Of a stretch of DNA of 18,905 bases, positions 1 through 7,342 are shown piece by piece. The notes under the pieces are model-generated. The model was not told the origin of the DNA and searched no databases. It saw only the letters and a list, made by a program, of their open reading frames with translations. Position numbers and translations under genes: made by a program. Numbering within the stretch: position 1 is the stretch's first letter; the number at the start of each line of letters is the position of its first letter. The stretch comes from JAWCNN01 sp038848005 (GTDB lineage Archaea; Thermoproteota; Bathyarchaeia; Bathyarchaeales; Bathycorpusculaceae), in the NCBI GenBank assembly GCA_038848005.1, contig JAWCNZ010000021.1:1-18905 (forward strand), written 5' to 3'.

Positions 1-127
1 ATTTCCAATGCGGAAGTAAACAAAAGGTTCCTGCGGCAACTGTCCAGGCATTGTCACTGTTTTAACAACGTAAACGCCATCGGGGACTTGGTTGCCTTGC
101 CAATCTTTTTGGTCCCACACATAAATT
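1..127. repeat. Direct repeat copy 2 (identical to 724-850)
   Basis: These 127 bases match 724-850 with no difference that I can see, in the same reading frame (offset 723, or 241 codons). They encode the end of BsuPI-like unit A2 of the secreted protein. Flanking sequence of the two units aligns but is clearly diverged. Confidence 0.9.
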
Positions 128-1737
128 GCTTCTTGACCAGGGCTGAGAAACGTAAATGCTGGTAGGTAAATGCCAGGCCAAACTTCGTTTGTTGATGGTA
201 ACGGTCCAACTATTCTTATTTTCTGTACATTTGGAAATGTAACGGTTATGTCGCCTATGTTTTTGACGCGGATGGTTACGCTTTCACCTACGTTGTATTT
301 CGCCTTGTCCGTTTCAAGTCTTAAATATCTACGCCCTTCGAAACCAATTCTAAAACAAGTGAACGGTGAACCCAAAATGTCGCTGCAGGTTAAATTCTCA
401 CAGTGCACCACAACCTTATAGATGCCACGTGGAACAAGCTGACTTGACTGTGCGTCCCGTTGATCCCAAACGTAGGTTAAGGTGGTGCATGGATTTTCCG
501 ACCAAACTACGTCAAGGTGGACGATTGGCCAAACTTCGTTTCCATTTTCGTCGATTATGCTTATGGGCGGCGCGCATAGGAACTGCACGGGTAAAGTGCC
601 AACTACCGTCAAGTTTATCTGCACGGGTTCAACCGCGCACAGGTCGATTGGGTCGCCTCTGCTGTATTCGGCTTTGTCGGTTTTCACCCAAACAGCTTTC
701 ACGTCCGGAGAAGGAACAGGCGGATTTCCAATGCGGAAGTAAACAAAAGGTTCCTGCGGCAACTGTCCAGGCATTGTCACTGTTTTAACAACGTAAACGC
801 CATCGGGGACTTGGTTGCCTTGCCAATCTTTTTGGTCCCACACATAAATTTCTTCCTGACTAGGGCTAAGATACGAAACAGCTGGAAGAACTATGCCAGG
901 CCAGACAATGCTTGTTGACGGCAACGGTCCAAAAACTTCAATTTTCTGTATATTTGGAAAAGCCACTGTTATGTCGCCTATGTTTTTAACTTTAATTGTT
1001 ATGTTTTCGCCTACGGCATACTTTGCCTTGTCGGTTTCAAGCCTCAAACATGGAGATGTTTTTCTTATTGTTACCAGAAAGTCCTTTGTTCCGAGGGCGA
1101 TTTCTTCTTTGTAGGATATTTTCCACCAATCGTCCGCTTGAATTATGCTTGGATATACTTGTTCCATATCGCCCGAAGGTCTATGAACAAGGTAAATGGC
1201 TAAGTCTTCTTTGCGCCAAGCGACTTGTCTGCTAACGTATACTGTGAAAGCTGCTTGACAGTGTTTCGCCCAGCCCATTGTTTGATAGGAACCAAAAGCG
1301 TAAATGAAGGCGTATGTCCTACCATCATGTGGGTTAGGCACAGGATGTTCATAATGTACTTTTATGGTGAACGTTTCTGTGGGGTGAACTGCCCATTTTA
1401 TGTATGGAAAGTCCGTTGAGAACCACCTGTCAACAACTATGTGATAATACGTGTCGTTCCAAACCCACGTGAGGGGATTTTCATTCATCTTCACAGAAAT
1501 GTTCTGAGAACCCTTTGGGAGGGGGTAGTACATTAAAACTGTTTCGGCTGGTGTGTCTGACGTGAAGTTGTATACTCCATCAACTTGAGCCCGCATGCAA
1601 CGATTGTCCCAATAAATCCGAGCGGTTATTTCTTCGCCTGTTAGTCTAACGGCTTCGATTGGAATGGGATTGGATTCCACAGACACAGCGAGTAGGAACA
1701 CCAGCATAGTGAGGACTAGCAGACATTTTAAATTCAC
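1..1737 (-). CDS. Secreted repeat protein with BsuPI-like domains (partial, C-terminus off the left edge)
   Basis: The frame is open from a GTG start to the window edge (579 codons) and has no stop in view. The start is supported by a strong Shine-Dalgarno GGGAGGA about 6 bases upstream. Residues 1 to about 25 form a signal peptide (MNLKCLLVLTMLVFLLAVSV), so the product is probably secreted or surface-bound. Residues about 26-230 form a unique Trp/Tyr-rich domain. Beta-sandwich-like units follow: A1 (about 231-337), B (about 340-465) and A2 (about 472-579). Each A unit begins LRLETDKAKY and ends with VWDQKDWQGNQVPDGVYVVK. The W-Q-G-x-x-V-P-x-G-x-Y pattern resembles BsuPI/intracellular proteinase inhibitor-type domains, an assignment made by eye. 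A1 and A2 are exactly 241 codons apart. I do not recognise the whole protein. Its role (adhesion, inhibitor or matrix) is unknown. The gene is divergent from egsA. Confidence 0.85.
   Translation of the reverse strand, partial: MNLKCLLVLTMLVFLLAVSVESNPIPIEAVRLTGEEITARIYWDNRCMRAQVDGVYNFTSDTPAETVLMYYPLPKGSQNISVKMNENPLTWVWNDTYYHIVVDRWFSTDFPYIKWAVHPTETFTIKVHYEHPVPNPHDGRTYAFIYAFGSYQTMGWAKHCQAAFTVYVSRQVAWRKEDLAIYLVHRPSGDMEQVYPSIIQADDWWKISYKEEIALGTKDFLVTIRKTSPCLRLETDKAKYAVGENITIKVKNIGDITVAFPNIQKIEVFGPLPSTSIVWPGIVLPAVSYLSPSQEEIYVWDQKDWQGNQVPDGVYVVKTVTMPGQLPQEPFVYFRIGNPPVPSPDVKAVWVKTDKAEYSRGDPIDLCAVEPVQINLTVVGTLPVQFLCAPPISIIDENGNEVWPIVHLDVVWSENPCTTLTYVWDQRDAQSSQLVPRGIYKVVVHCENLTCSDILGSPFTCFRIGFEGRRYLRLETDKAKYNVGESVTIRVKNIGDITVTFPNVQKIRIVGPLPSTNEVWPGIYLPAFTFLSPGQEAIYVWDQKDWQGNQVPDGVYVVKTVTMPGQLPQEPFVYFRIGN
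724..850. repeat. Direct repeat copy 1 (identical to 1-127)
   Basis: This is the partner of the repeat at the left edge and encodes the end of unit A1. Identity stops abruptly after 850, where the two copies change from aaattgct to aaatttct, and homologous but diverged sequence continues. Confidence 0.9.
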
Positions 1738-1743
1738 AAGTCT

Positions 1744-1750
1744 TCCTCCC
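1744..1750 (-). promoter_or_regulatory. Shine-Dalgarno site deciding the GTG start of the secreted protein
   Basis: On the minus strand this reads GGGAGGA, followed by about 6 bases and GTG at 1737. It is the reason for choosing this non-ATG start. Confidence 0.7.
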
Positions 1751-1783
1751 TTACAATTCCGTTATTTTTAAGTTAGACTTCAG

Positions 1784-1796
1784 TTATTTAAATTTT
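1784..1796 (-). promoter_or_regulatory. Possible TATA box for the secreted repeat protein
   Basis: The AT-rich element AAATTTAAATAA on the minus strand lies about 50 bases before the GTG start. Archaeal TATA boxes sit about 25 bases before the transcription start, which would give a leader of about 25 bases carrying the Shine-Dalgarno site. A second AT-rich run (CTTAAAAATAAC) lies closer to the gene and is an alternative. Confidence 0.35.
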
Positions 1797-1889
1797 GTGA
1801 TAAATGTTTCATAGCGCTTTTAAAATGCTGTTTTCAAAAGGTTTAAACATGTATAACTATGAATTATAGAGCATTACAAAACTTGAACA

Positions 1890-2954
1890 GTGATTAGTTT
1901 GCCTTTACAACATCACCGTATGCAACTTCCGAGAGAAGTGGCTGTTGGAAACGGTACGATAGGGGCTGTTGTTGAAGTTTCTAAAAAGTTAGGATTTAAA
2001 AGGTCTGCGCTTATAGTTGCTGGTTCAAAAACTTATGAAGTTGCTGGAAAAATTGTGAAGGAGCTTCTTGAGGATGAGGGGTTAAGCGTTGAAGTTTTCC
2101 TTGTGGAATCGGCAACTATTAAAGATGTTAAAGCTATTGAGGATAAAATAAGGGTTTTTAAGCCTCAAGTTGTTTTTGGAGTTGGCGGCGGCACAAAAAT
2201 AGATGTTGCAAAGCTGAGTTCAGCTTGGCAAGGAATTCCATTCATCAGTGTTCCAACAACCGCCTCCCACGATGGAATTGCAAGTCCGCTTTCTTCTGTT
2301 AAGGGTTTTGATAAGCCATATTCGGTTATGGCGCAGGCGCCAATCGCCATCATAGCAGACACAAACATAATAATGAAGGCGCCTTGGCGCTCCGTCGTAA
2401 GCGGATGCGGAGACGTAATCGCAAAGTTCACAGCTGTCAAAGATTGGAAATTAGCCCATAAAGAGAAAAACGAGTATTATGGGGAGTACGCTGCAAGTCT
2501 AGCCTTAATGAGCGCCAAACTTGTCATGCAAAATGCCAGTTTAATCGGGTCGAAAAGCGAGGAGGGATTGCGAGTTTTAATGGAAGCGTTAATAAGCTGT
2601 GGAGTATCAATGAGCATAGCTGGCAGCAGCCGTCCATGCAGCGGCTCAGAACACCTATTCAGCCACGCGCTTGATTTGATTGCGGATAAACATGCCATGC
2701 ACGGCGAACAATGTGGCGTCGGCGCAATTATGATGGCTTATTTGCATAAGGCGAATTGGAAAAGCATTAGAAAAACCTTGGAAAAGTTGGAGGCGCCTGT
2801 AAACGCTGATGGGCTAAACGTGGAAAAAGAAAATATAGTAAAAGCTTTAGCCTTAGCTCCGCAAATAAGGCCTGAAAGATACACGATCCTCAACAAGTTG
2901 AACTGGAAACTTGAGGATTATGAGAAGCTTGCAAAGACAACAGAAGTCATATAA
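1890..2954 (+). CDS. egsA: sn-glycerol-1-phosphate dehydrogenase
   Basis: This enzyme reduces dihydroxyacetone phosphate to sn-glycerol 1-phosphate with NAD(P)H, the committing step to the archaeal lipid backbone, in the cytosol. It belongs to the iron-alcohol/glycerol dehydrogenase superfamily. The nucleotide loop is GVGGGTKIDVAK (residues about 97-108), followed by VPTTASHDGIASP (121-133). Likely metal ligands are Asp175 in GCGDVIAK, His255 in GSEHLFSHALD and His271 in AMHGEQ, matching the family's Asp-His-His triad. The 354 residues are a normal length. The GTG at 1890 is used here. No Shine-Dalgarno precedes it, and an AT-rich element about 25 bases upstream would suit a leaderless start. 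ATG 1920 (MQLPREVAVG) is equally compatible with family alignments. The gene stands alone, divergent from the secreted protein and convergent with the FKBP gene. Confidence 0.95.
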   Translation: MISLPLQHHRMQLPREVAVGNGTIGAVVEVSKKLGFKRSALIVAGSKTYEVAGKIVKELLEDEGLSVEVFLVESATIKDVKAIEDKIRVFKPQVVFGVGGGTKIDVAKLSSAWQGIPFISVPTTASHDGIASPLSSVKGFDKPYSVMAQAPIAIIADTNIIMKAPWRSVVSGCGDVIAKFTAVKDWKLAHKEKNEYYGEYAASLALMSAKLVMQNASLIGSKSEEGLRVLMEALISCGVSMSIAGSSRPCSGSEHLFSHALDLIADKHAMHGEQCGVGAIMMAYLHKANWKSIRKTLEKLEAPVNADGLNVEKENIVKALALAPQIRPERYTILNKLNWKLEDYEKLAKTTEVI

Positions 2955-3068
2955 GCCTTAAACCACTTTTCCCGATTGTTTTGGACTATTTCCTTAACTT
3001 TTTGGATGCCCCTATAAATCGAATTCTTTCGACAACTTCGAATCTGAACATGTCTTTTGCTGAGCATT

Positions 3069-3758
3069 TTAGCCTGTTTTACGGTGAACTTCAATGAATT
3101 TTACGGTGGTTATTTCTGGGAAAAATTTTTGTATGTCTGTAACTATGCCTCTCTTCTTCGCTTGGATGCCCTCCAAATAGAAGGCTTCTTCGGGCATTTC
3201 TATACTTACAGTGTTTTGTTTAGCGTTGAATTTGAATTTGCCTTCTTCAACCTCTGGTATTCTGCGATGTATAAGCGCCGAGATTTTTTCGTCTGTGGTT
3301 TCAAGTTTTTTCTGAACTGTAACTTCGTAGACTAGCGTTTTTCCAGCCAGTGGAGGATTGAAATCTAAAAGGACACGTCCAGCGCCTATAGCCCTCACAA
3401 TAGCCATTTTCCCGTTGTATTCGACACGCATTCCAAGGCTGGGAGTTATTCCCTTATCGGTTAAATATCTTAGTGGAACACGCTTAACCTTTTCTGAGTC
3501 TCTAGAGCCAAAAGCCTTTTCAGGCGGAATCTCGATTAGGGAGGGTTTGCCCACTTCTAATGTTGTGAGGCTTTCGTCTAAAGCCTTGAGAACCCAGCCC
3601 TCGCCTATAACTATTAGTTTAGGCTTGTAAATTTCGCCTTCCTTGTAGAGATGTTCTTTTTTGGCGATTTCCTCTATTGTCGTGTCGAAAACTTCACCTG
3701 TTTCCTTGACTTTGGCAATGTAATCGACAAGTATGAAGTCGCCGTTTTGCAAAGCCAT
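3069..3758 (-). CDS. Long-type FKBP peptidyl-prolyl isomerase (SlyD-like)
   Basis: This is a cytosolic prolyl cis-trans isomerase and probable folding chaperone. The N-terminal FKBP half opens with GDFILVDYIAKVKETGEVFDTT (residues 6-27) and contains VIGEGWVLKALDESL (50-64) and IPPEKAFG (77-84). An inserted-in-flap domain interrupts the fold at about 87-130. The FKBP fold then resumes with LDFNPPLAGKTLVYEV (131-146). An extra C-terminal domain (about 155-229) is characteristic of the long archaeal class. The 229 residues are full length for that class. The ATG at 3758 begins the FKBP strand directly. The gene is divergent from the MFS transporter across a short AT-rich interval and convergent with egsA. 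No partner is indicated by context. Confidence 0.93.
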   Translation of the reverse strand: MALQNGDFILVDYIAKVKETGEVFDTTIEEIAKKEHLYKEGEIYKPKLIVIGEGWVLKALDESLTTLEVGKPSLIEIPPEKAFGSRDSEKVKRVPLRYLTDKGITPSLGMRVEYNGKMAIVRAIGAGRVLLDFNPPLAGKTLVYEVTVQKKLETTDEKISALIHRRIPEVEEGKFKFNAKQNTVSIEMPEEAFYLEGIQAKKRGIVTDIQKFFPEITTVKFIEVHRKTG

Positions 3759-3797
3759 GGCACATCATTCCCTAAAACATTGGCAACTAACTATGAA

Positions 3798-3811
3798 ACT
3801 TTAATAAAAGC
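3798..3811. promoter_or_regulatory. Possible shared TATA region for divergent FKBP and MFS genes
   Basis: CTTTAATAAAAG is nearly its own reverse complement (CTTTTATTAAAG). It lies about 45 bases from the FKBP ATG on one side and 20-50 bases from the two candidate MFS starts on the other. A TATA box here could serve either strand. Confidence 0.4.
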
Positions 3812-3851
3812 TTTCCCATACAAACATATGCTTGTTTACAAGGCGAATGGA

Positions 3852-5045
3852 ATGACAAACAAACAAAATTTAAACGCTCGTAAAACCGCCTATGTGGGCA
3901 TTCTTTTGCTGGGAATTGTAAGTTTGATGGGCGATGTGGTTTATGAAGGCGCTGCAAGCATAACCCCAAATTACTTTGAGTTTTTAGGCGTTGCTGGAGT
4001 AATTACCGGCTTGGTGTTTGGATTCGGCGAGTTTCTCGGAAACGCCGTTAGGCTTCTAAGCGGATTCTTAGCAGACACAACACGGGCTTATTGGCTGTTC
4101 ATGTTTTTGGGCTATAGCCTAATAATTTCAATTCCACTTTTGGGGTTCGCGTCAAGCCTAGAAATAATCGTGGCTTTAATTTTGCTTGAAAGGTTTGGAA
4201 AAGCAATTCGAGCGCCTTCCAGAGACACAGTTTTATCCGTTGTAAGTAGGGATGTAGGCGCAGGCAAAGCCTTCGGCATCCACGAGTTTTTAGACCAAAC
4301 TGGCGCTGTCCTCGGACCGCTTGTTGTATCAGCTTTAATGTTTTCAACCAACAACAATTACGGTTACACTTTCAGTTTTCTCTTTTTGCCATTTCTAATT
4401 CTTTTGGCGGTTTTAACCTACACTTACAAACGGATAGGCGCTAAAATGACTGTTGAAAGGTTAAAGGCTGAAAAGGGCGGAGAAAAACCACCGAAGTTCT
4501 TTTATATTTACACGTTTGCTGTGTTGATGAACACTGTTGGGCTCATAAACGCCAAACTCATAATTTACAAAGCTTCGCCGCTTCTAAAACAGACACAGCA
4601 ACAGTGGATTGCGCCGTTGCTGTACTTGTTTGTTCAATTAGTGGACGCGCCCACCGCCCTCGTTTCTGGATATGCCTACGACAAGTTTGGAACAAAATTT
4701 TTGGTTCTACCCTTCATACTTTCGGTTTTTCCAGCGTTATTCGCCATGGGCGGCAATGAACTTTCAATTTTTATGGTTGCTTTGGCGTTTTCGGGTTTAG
4801 TGTTGGGAATGCAGGAATCCGTTTACCGCGCAGCGGTTTCGGAGCTTACGCCTGTTTCCTCGCGGAGCACAGCTTACGGCATTTTCAATGTTGTGTATGG
4901 TTTAGGCGAGCTTGTCAGCGGCTTGGCATTCGGTTTATTCATAGACATTCAAACACCATTGGCTGCTGTGTTTTACGCTGTGGCGTTCCAAATTTTTGCG
5001 GTGACTATTTTGTTAAGGGTTAAGGGGGAACAAAGAGCTTTATAG
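3852..5045 (+). CDS. Major facilitator superfamily transporter
   Basis: This is an integral membrane protein of about 397 residues with roughly twelve hydrophobic segments, in the MFS drug/sugar permease fold. Recognisable pieces are GDVVYEGAASITP after TM1, SGFLADTTRAYW (a degenerate loop 2-3 signature) and RFGKAIRAPSRDTVLSVVSR, followed by GIHEFLDQTGAVLGPLV in TM5. This set occurs in a prokaryotic MFS subgroup of unknown substrate. The open frame extends upstream to 3651, but that would overlap the divergent FKBP gene. The ATG at 3852 has a weak AAGGCG upstream. The ATG at 3828 would suit leaderless transcription from the TATA-like box at 3798-3811. The substrate cannot be told from the sequence. 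The mscS gene follows after 41 bases, so the two may share a transcript. Confidence 0.88.
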   Translation: MTNKQNLNARKTAYVGILLLGIVSLMGDVVYEGAASITPNYFEFLGVAGVITGLVFGFGEFLGNAVRLLSGFLADTTRAYWLFMFLGYSLIISIPLLGFASSLEIIVALILLERFGKAIRAPSRDTVLSVVSRDVGAGKAFGIHEFLDQTGAVLGPLVVSALMFSTNNNYGYTFSFLFLPFLILLAVLTYTYKRIGAKMTVERLKAEKGGEKPPKFFYIYTFAVLMNTVGLINAKLIIYKASPLLKQTQQQWIAPLLYLFVQLVDAPTALVSGYAYDKFGTKFLVLPFILSVFPALFAMGGNELSIFMVALAFSGLVLGMQESVYRAAVSELTPVSSRSTAYGIFNVVYGLGELVSGLAFGLFIDIQTPLAAVFYAVAFQIFAVTILLRVKGEQRAL

Positions 5046-5086
5046 AAGAGGACGTTTAACATGCAAAACAGAACACGGAATAAGCC

Positions 5087-5896
5087 ATGACCGCTCAACA
5101 ATTCTTTGAATCTTTAGAGTCGCAAACGTTTTTTGGAGTTGACTTATCCACCATCATATTGATTATTATTGTCGGTGCCGTGGCGCTTATCTTAGAAAGG
5201 GTTATAACACGGTATCTGCGAAGGTTTGCCAAACGAACACATTTGGCGCCGCACGTGGCAAACAGTTTGGTTTTGACGTCCCGAATATTAATACTGGTCG
5301 GGGCGGTGATTGCCCTTTTCAGAGTTGGCGGATTACCCTCAGAATGGATTATCGCTTTTTCAGCCCTCGGAGGCACAGCCGTAGGCTTCGCATCCACCAA
5401 AACCATTGGAAATTTCATGGCTGGACTTTTCCTTTTTGTTGCAAGACCTTTCAGAGTTGGCGATTACGTCCGCATAGGTACAGTTGAAGGCATAGTGCAG
5501 GAAATAACCATCAACTACACAAAGATTCTAACAATCGGAAACAACGTGGTTTCGATTAGTAACATCCAAATTATGGATAGAGACATAACTAACTACGCTT
5601 ACGAAAGCGATGAGCGTATTCCACTTTACTGTTACACTTTTGAGGTAGGTTTCGACCACACGGTTTCCGCAGAGAAAATTTCGGAAATCTTCAACGAAGT
5701 TTTTGAACGTTACGCCCAAATGCTTCCTAAAAAGCCAAGTTACATGTTGGTTAGGTCAGGTGCTTTTGAACGTGTTTACATAGTTTACTTGTATGTGGAG
5801 CATCCACAAGACATTTTCGTTTTGAGACCGCAGATAGCGGAAGAAATTTTCAAACGTTGGGATGTGGAAAGGGCAATGGCAAAGGGAAAAGCGTGA
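5087..5896 (+). CDS. mscS: Small-conductance mechanosensitive channel, MscS family
   Basis: This membrane channel opens under membrane tension to release solutes during hypo-osmotic shock. The N-terminal helices are TIILIIIVGAVALILERVI (about 22-40) and LVLTSRILILVGAVIALF (about 62-79). The pore helix region ALGGTAVGFASTKTIGNFMA (about 93-112) is followed by the family hallmark LFLFVARPFRVGDYVRIG (114-131) and the beta domain VEGIVQEITINYTKI. The cytoplasmic portion continues to the C-terminus. The 269 residues are typical of short, three-helix MscS proteins. The end overlaps the start of rpr2 as GTGA, so the channel gene is transcriptionally tied to the RNA-processing and translation operon downstream. 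That is an unusual companion and may be only a local fusion of transcription units. Confidence 0.93.
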   Translation: MTAQQFFESLESQTFFGVDLSTIILIIIVGAVALILERVITRYLRRFAKRTHLAPHVANSLVLTSRILILVGAVIALFRVGGLPSEWIIAFSALGGTAVGFASTKTIGNFMAGLFLFVARPFRVGDYVRIGTVEGIVQEITINYTKILTIGNNVVSISNIQIMDRDITNYAYESDERIPLYCYTFEVGFDHTVSAEKISEIFNEVFERYAQMLPKKPSYMLVRSGAFERVYIVYLYVEHPQDIFVLRPQIAEEIFKRWDVERAMAKGKA

Positions 5897-6216
5897 AAGA
5901 AATGGTGCCATCCACCAAACGCATTGCTAAAAGGCGCATTCAAACACTTTTTAAACTGGCAAGGGAAACCTTCCACGAAGACCCCGCATTAGCACAACGT
6001 TACGTGTATTTGGCTAGAAAAATAGCCATGGCAGCCAAACTTCGCCTACCAAAAGAGTATAGACGCCAAGTTTGCAGACACTGTAAAAGCTTTATTTTGC
6101 CGGGCGTTAATTGTCGTGTACGCATAAAACAGCGGAGAGAACCACACGTAGTGGTAACATGCCTAAACTGTGGGAAACACATGCGCATACCATTAAAAAC
6201 GAAAAAGGAGCAATAG
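5893..6216 (+). CDS. rnp4: RNase P protein component Rpr2 (Rnp4)
   Basis: This is a protein subunit of archaeal RNase P, which removes the 5' leader of pre-tRNAs. In archaea it pairs with Rpp29. The N-terminal two-helix region (about 8-50: RIAKRRIQTLFKLA, then YVYLARKIAMAAKLRLP) leads into a zinc ribbon. The ligands are Cys61 and Cys64 (CRHC) and Cys90 and Cys93 (CLNC), with the basic stretch RVRIKQRREPH between. The 107 residues match the family. The open frame extends back to 5857 inside mscS, but GTG 5893 overlaps the mscS TGA (GTGA) and follows the purine-rich AAAGGGAAAA. ATG 5902 is a fallback. It is coupled upstream to mscS and followed after two bases by the yhbY TTG start. Placement with ribosomal genes suits RNA maturation. 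Confidence 0.93.
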   Translation: MKEMVPSTKRIAKRRIQTLFKLARETFHEDPALAQRYVYLARKIAMAAKLRLPKEYRRQVCRHCKSFILPGVNCRVRIKQRREPHVVVTCLNCGKHMRIPLKTKKEQ

Positions 6217-6218
6217 AA

Positions 6219-6512
6219 TTGAGTAAGCTTACTGTTGGAATTAAAAAGCGAATAAAAAAGAGACTGAGCGGAGAAAAACCAACGATATGGGTTGGAAAAA
6301 ATGGAGTTTCGCAGGAACTTTTGAATGAAATTAATAAGCAGTTAGATAAAAATGAGATGGTTAAGGTTAAAATTTTGAAAAGTGCACTTGAAGGAAATAA
6401 AGCGAAAGAGATAGCCTCAAAAATCGCTGAGCGGATAGAGGCGTCCCTAGTTGAAGTTAGAGGACACACATTCATGCTTTACAAACGCCGTCGCAGAAAG
6501 CCTTTATATTAG
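6219..6512 (+). CDS. YhbY-type CRM-domain RNA-binding protein
   Basis: This is a stand-alone CRM (YhbY) domain of 97 residues, a KH-like RNA-binding fold. Bacterial YhbY associates with pre-50S ribosomal particles, and plant CRM proteins act in intron splicing. The whole domain is visible: basic helix 1 (VGIKKRIKKRLSG), the loop IWVGKNGVSQELLNEI (about 23-38, with the GxxG-like GKNG), MVKVKIL, the second helix region KAKEIASKIAER and the closing strand VEVRGHTFMLYKRRRRKP. The open frame starts at 6111 within rpr2, but TTG 6219 follows rpr2 directly, with GGAG 8 bases upstream, and gives exactly the domain. It lies between rpr2 and rps19e, consistent with rRNA or tRNA maturation. Its archaeal function is not established. 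Confidence 0.92.
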   Translation: MSKLTVGIKKRIKKRLSGEKPTIWVGKNGVSQELLNEINKQLDKNEMVKVKILKSALEGNKAKEIASKIAERIEASLVEVRGHTFMLYKRRRRKPLY

Positions 6513-6552
6513 ATTTATGTTTTACTGAAAGGAAAAGCAGAGGATAGCAGAA

Positions 6553-7017
6553 TTGGCAACACCTCATGATGTTCCAGCATCAAAATTCATTGAAAAATTA
6601 GCTAATTACCTAAAAGAAAATGTGGACGAAGTAAATCCGCCAGCATGGGCTGGCATAGTGAAAACTGGCGCTCATGTTCAGAGGCAACCGCAAAACCCAG
6701 ATTGGTGGTACATCCGCTGCGCCTCGCTACTGCGGAAAATCTACGTTCACGGGCCAATCGGCTTAGAAAAGTTAAGGGCTGAATACGGCGGAAGAAAAGA
6801 TTTCGGCGTTAAACCAGAACACGCCGTGAAGGCTGGAGGCTCAATAATAAGAAAGGCTTTACAACAGTTGGAAGCTGCAGGTTTAGTTGAAACTTTAAAA
6901 CCGCAGGGAAGGAAGGTGACACCAAAAGGCAGAAAACTTTTACATGAAATAGCCGAAGAAGTCGGTAAGGAAGTTGTCAAAGAAATTCCTGAAATAGAGA
7001 AATACTTGAAGGGGTGA
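6553..7017 (+). CDS. rps19e: 30S ribosomal protein S19e (eS19)
   Basis: This is a small-subunit ribosomal protein shared by archaea and eukaryotes, located in the head of the 30S and needed in eukaryotes for 18S maturation. Its 154 residues are the normal length. Signatures are TPHDVPASKFIEKLANYLKE at the N-terminus, then VNPPAWAGIVKTGAHVQRQP, DWWYIRCASLLRKIYVHGPI, and the winged-helix part GSIIRKALQQLEAAGLVE followed by GRKVTPKGRKLLHEIA. The start is TTG at 6553, preceded by GAGGA about 10 bases upstream. A TATA-like TTTATATT overlaps the end of yhbY (6503-6510) and could give an internal promoter. The stop overlaps the pdcd5 ribosome-binding site. Confidence 0.96.
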   Translation: MATPHDVPASKFIEKLANYLKENVDEVNPPAWAGIVKTGAHVQRQPQNPDWWYIRCASLLRKIYVHGPIGLEKLRAEYGGRKDFGVKPEHAVKAGGSIIRKALQQLEAAGLVETLKPQGRKVTPKGRKLLHEIAEEVGKEVVKEIPEIEKYLKG

Positions 7018-7022
7018 ATGGA

Positions 7023-7340
7023 ATGTCTGAGGATGAACTGGAGGAAATTCGAAGAAGAAAACTTTTAGAGTTACAGCAGAGACTAGCCGAAGAGCAAAAA
7101 CAAGCCCAAATAGAACAGCAAAAACAATTATTGCTTAGAAAAATACTGACTCCAGAAGCTAGACAGAGGCTTACAAACTTGAAAATGGTTAAGCCAGAAT
7201 TCACAGAATATTTAGAGTTACAGCTAATCCAATTGGCACAGCAGGGAAAGTTGCCCATACCATTAACGGATACACAATTAAAGCAAATACTAATTCAACT
7301 GCAAGGTCAAAAACGTGAAACAAAAATAAGAAGGATATAG
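7023..7340 (+). CDS. PDCD5/TFAR19-family DNA-binding protein
   Basis: This is a small helical protein of 105 residues in the PDCD5 family. Archaeal members bind DNA in vitro, and in eukaryotes PDCD5 interacts with the chaperonin CCT. A long charged N-terminal helix runs over about 1-45 (DELEEIRRRKLLELQQRLAE, then QKQAQIEQQKQLLLRKIL), very rich in Gln, Glu and Lys. The family core follows: LTPEARQRLTNLKMVKPEF and VELQ-like LELQLIQLAQQGKLPIPLTD. A GTG at 7014 is in frame, but ATG 7023 has AAGGGGTGA at the right distance and is preferred. The gene lies between rps19e and rpl39e. The pdcd5-rpl39e-rpl31e order is common in archaea. Confidence 0.93.
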   Translation: MSEDELEEIRRRKLLELQQRLAEEQKQAQIEQQKQLLLRKILTPEARQRLTNLKMVKPEFTEYLELQLIQLAQQGKLPIPLTDTQLKQILIQLQGQKRETKIRRI

Positions 7341-7342
7341 GC

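Noticed and set aside
170..1419. Plus-strand open frames of 60-140 codons
   Set aside because: They are antisense to the continuous, signal-peptide-bearing minus-strand reading frame and recur only because that frame contains repeats.
3651..3851. Upstream extension of the MFS gene to 3651
   Set aside because: It would overlap the start of the divergent FKBP gene, and the added residues are not membrane-like. ATG 3852 or 3828 begins next to the first helix.
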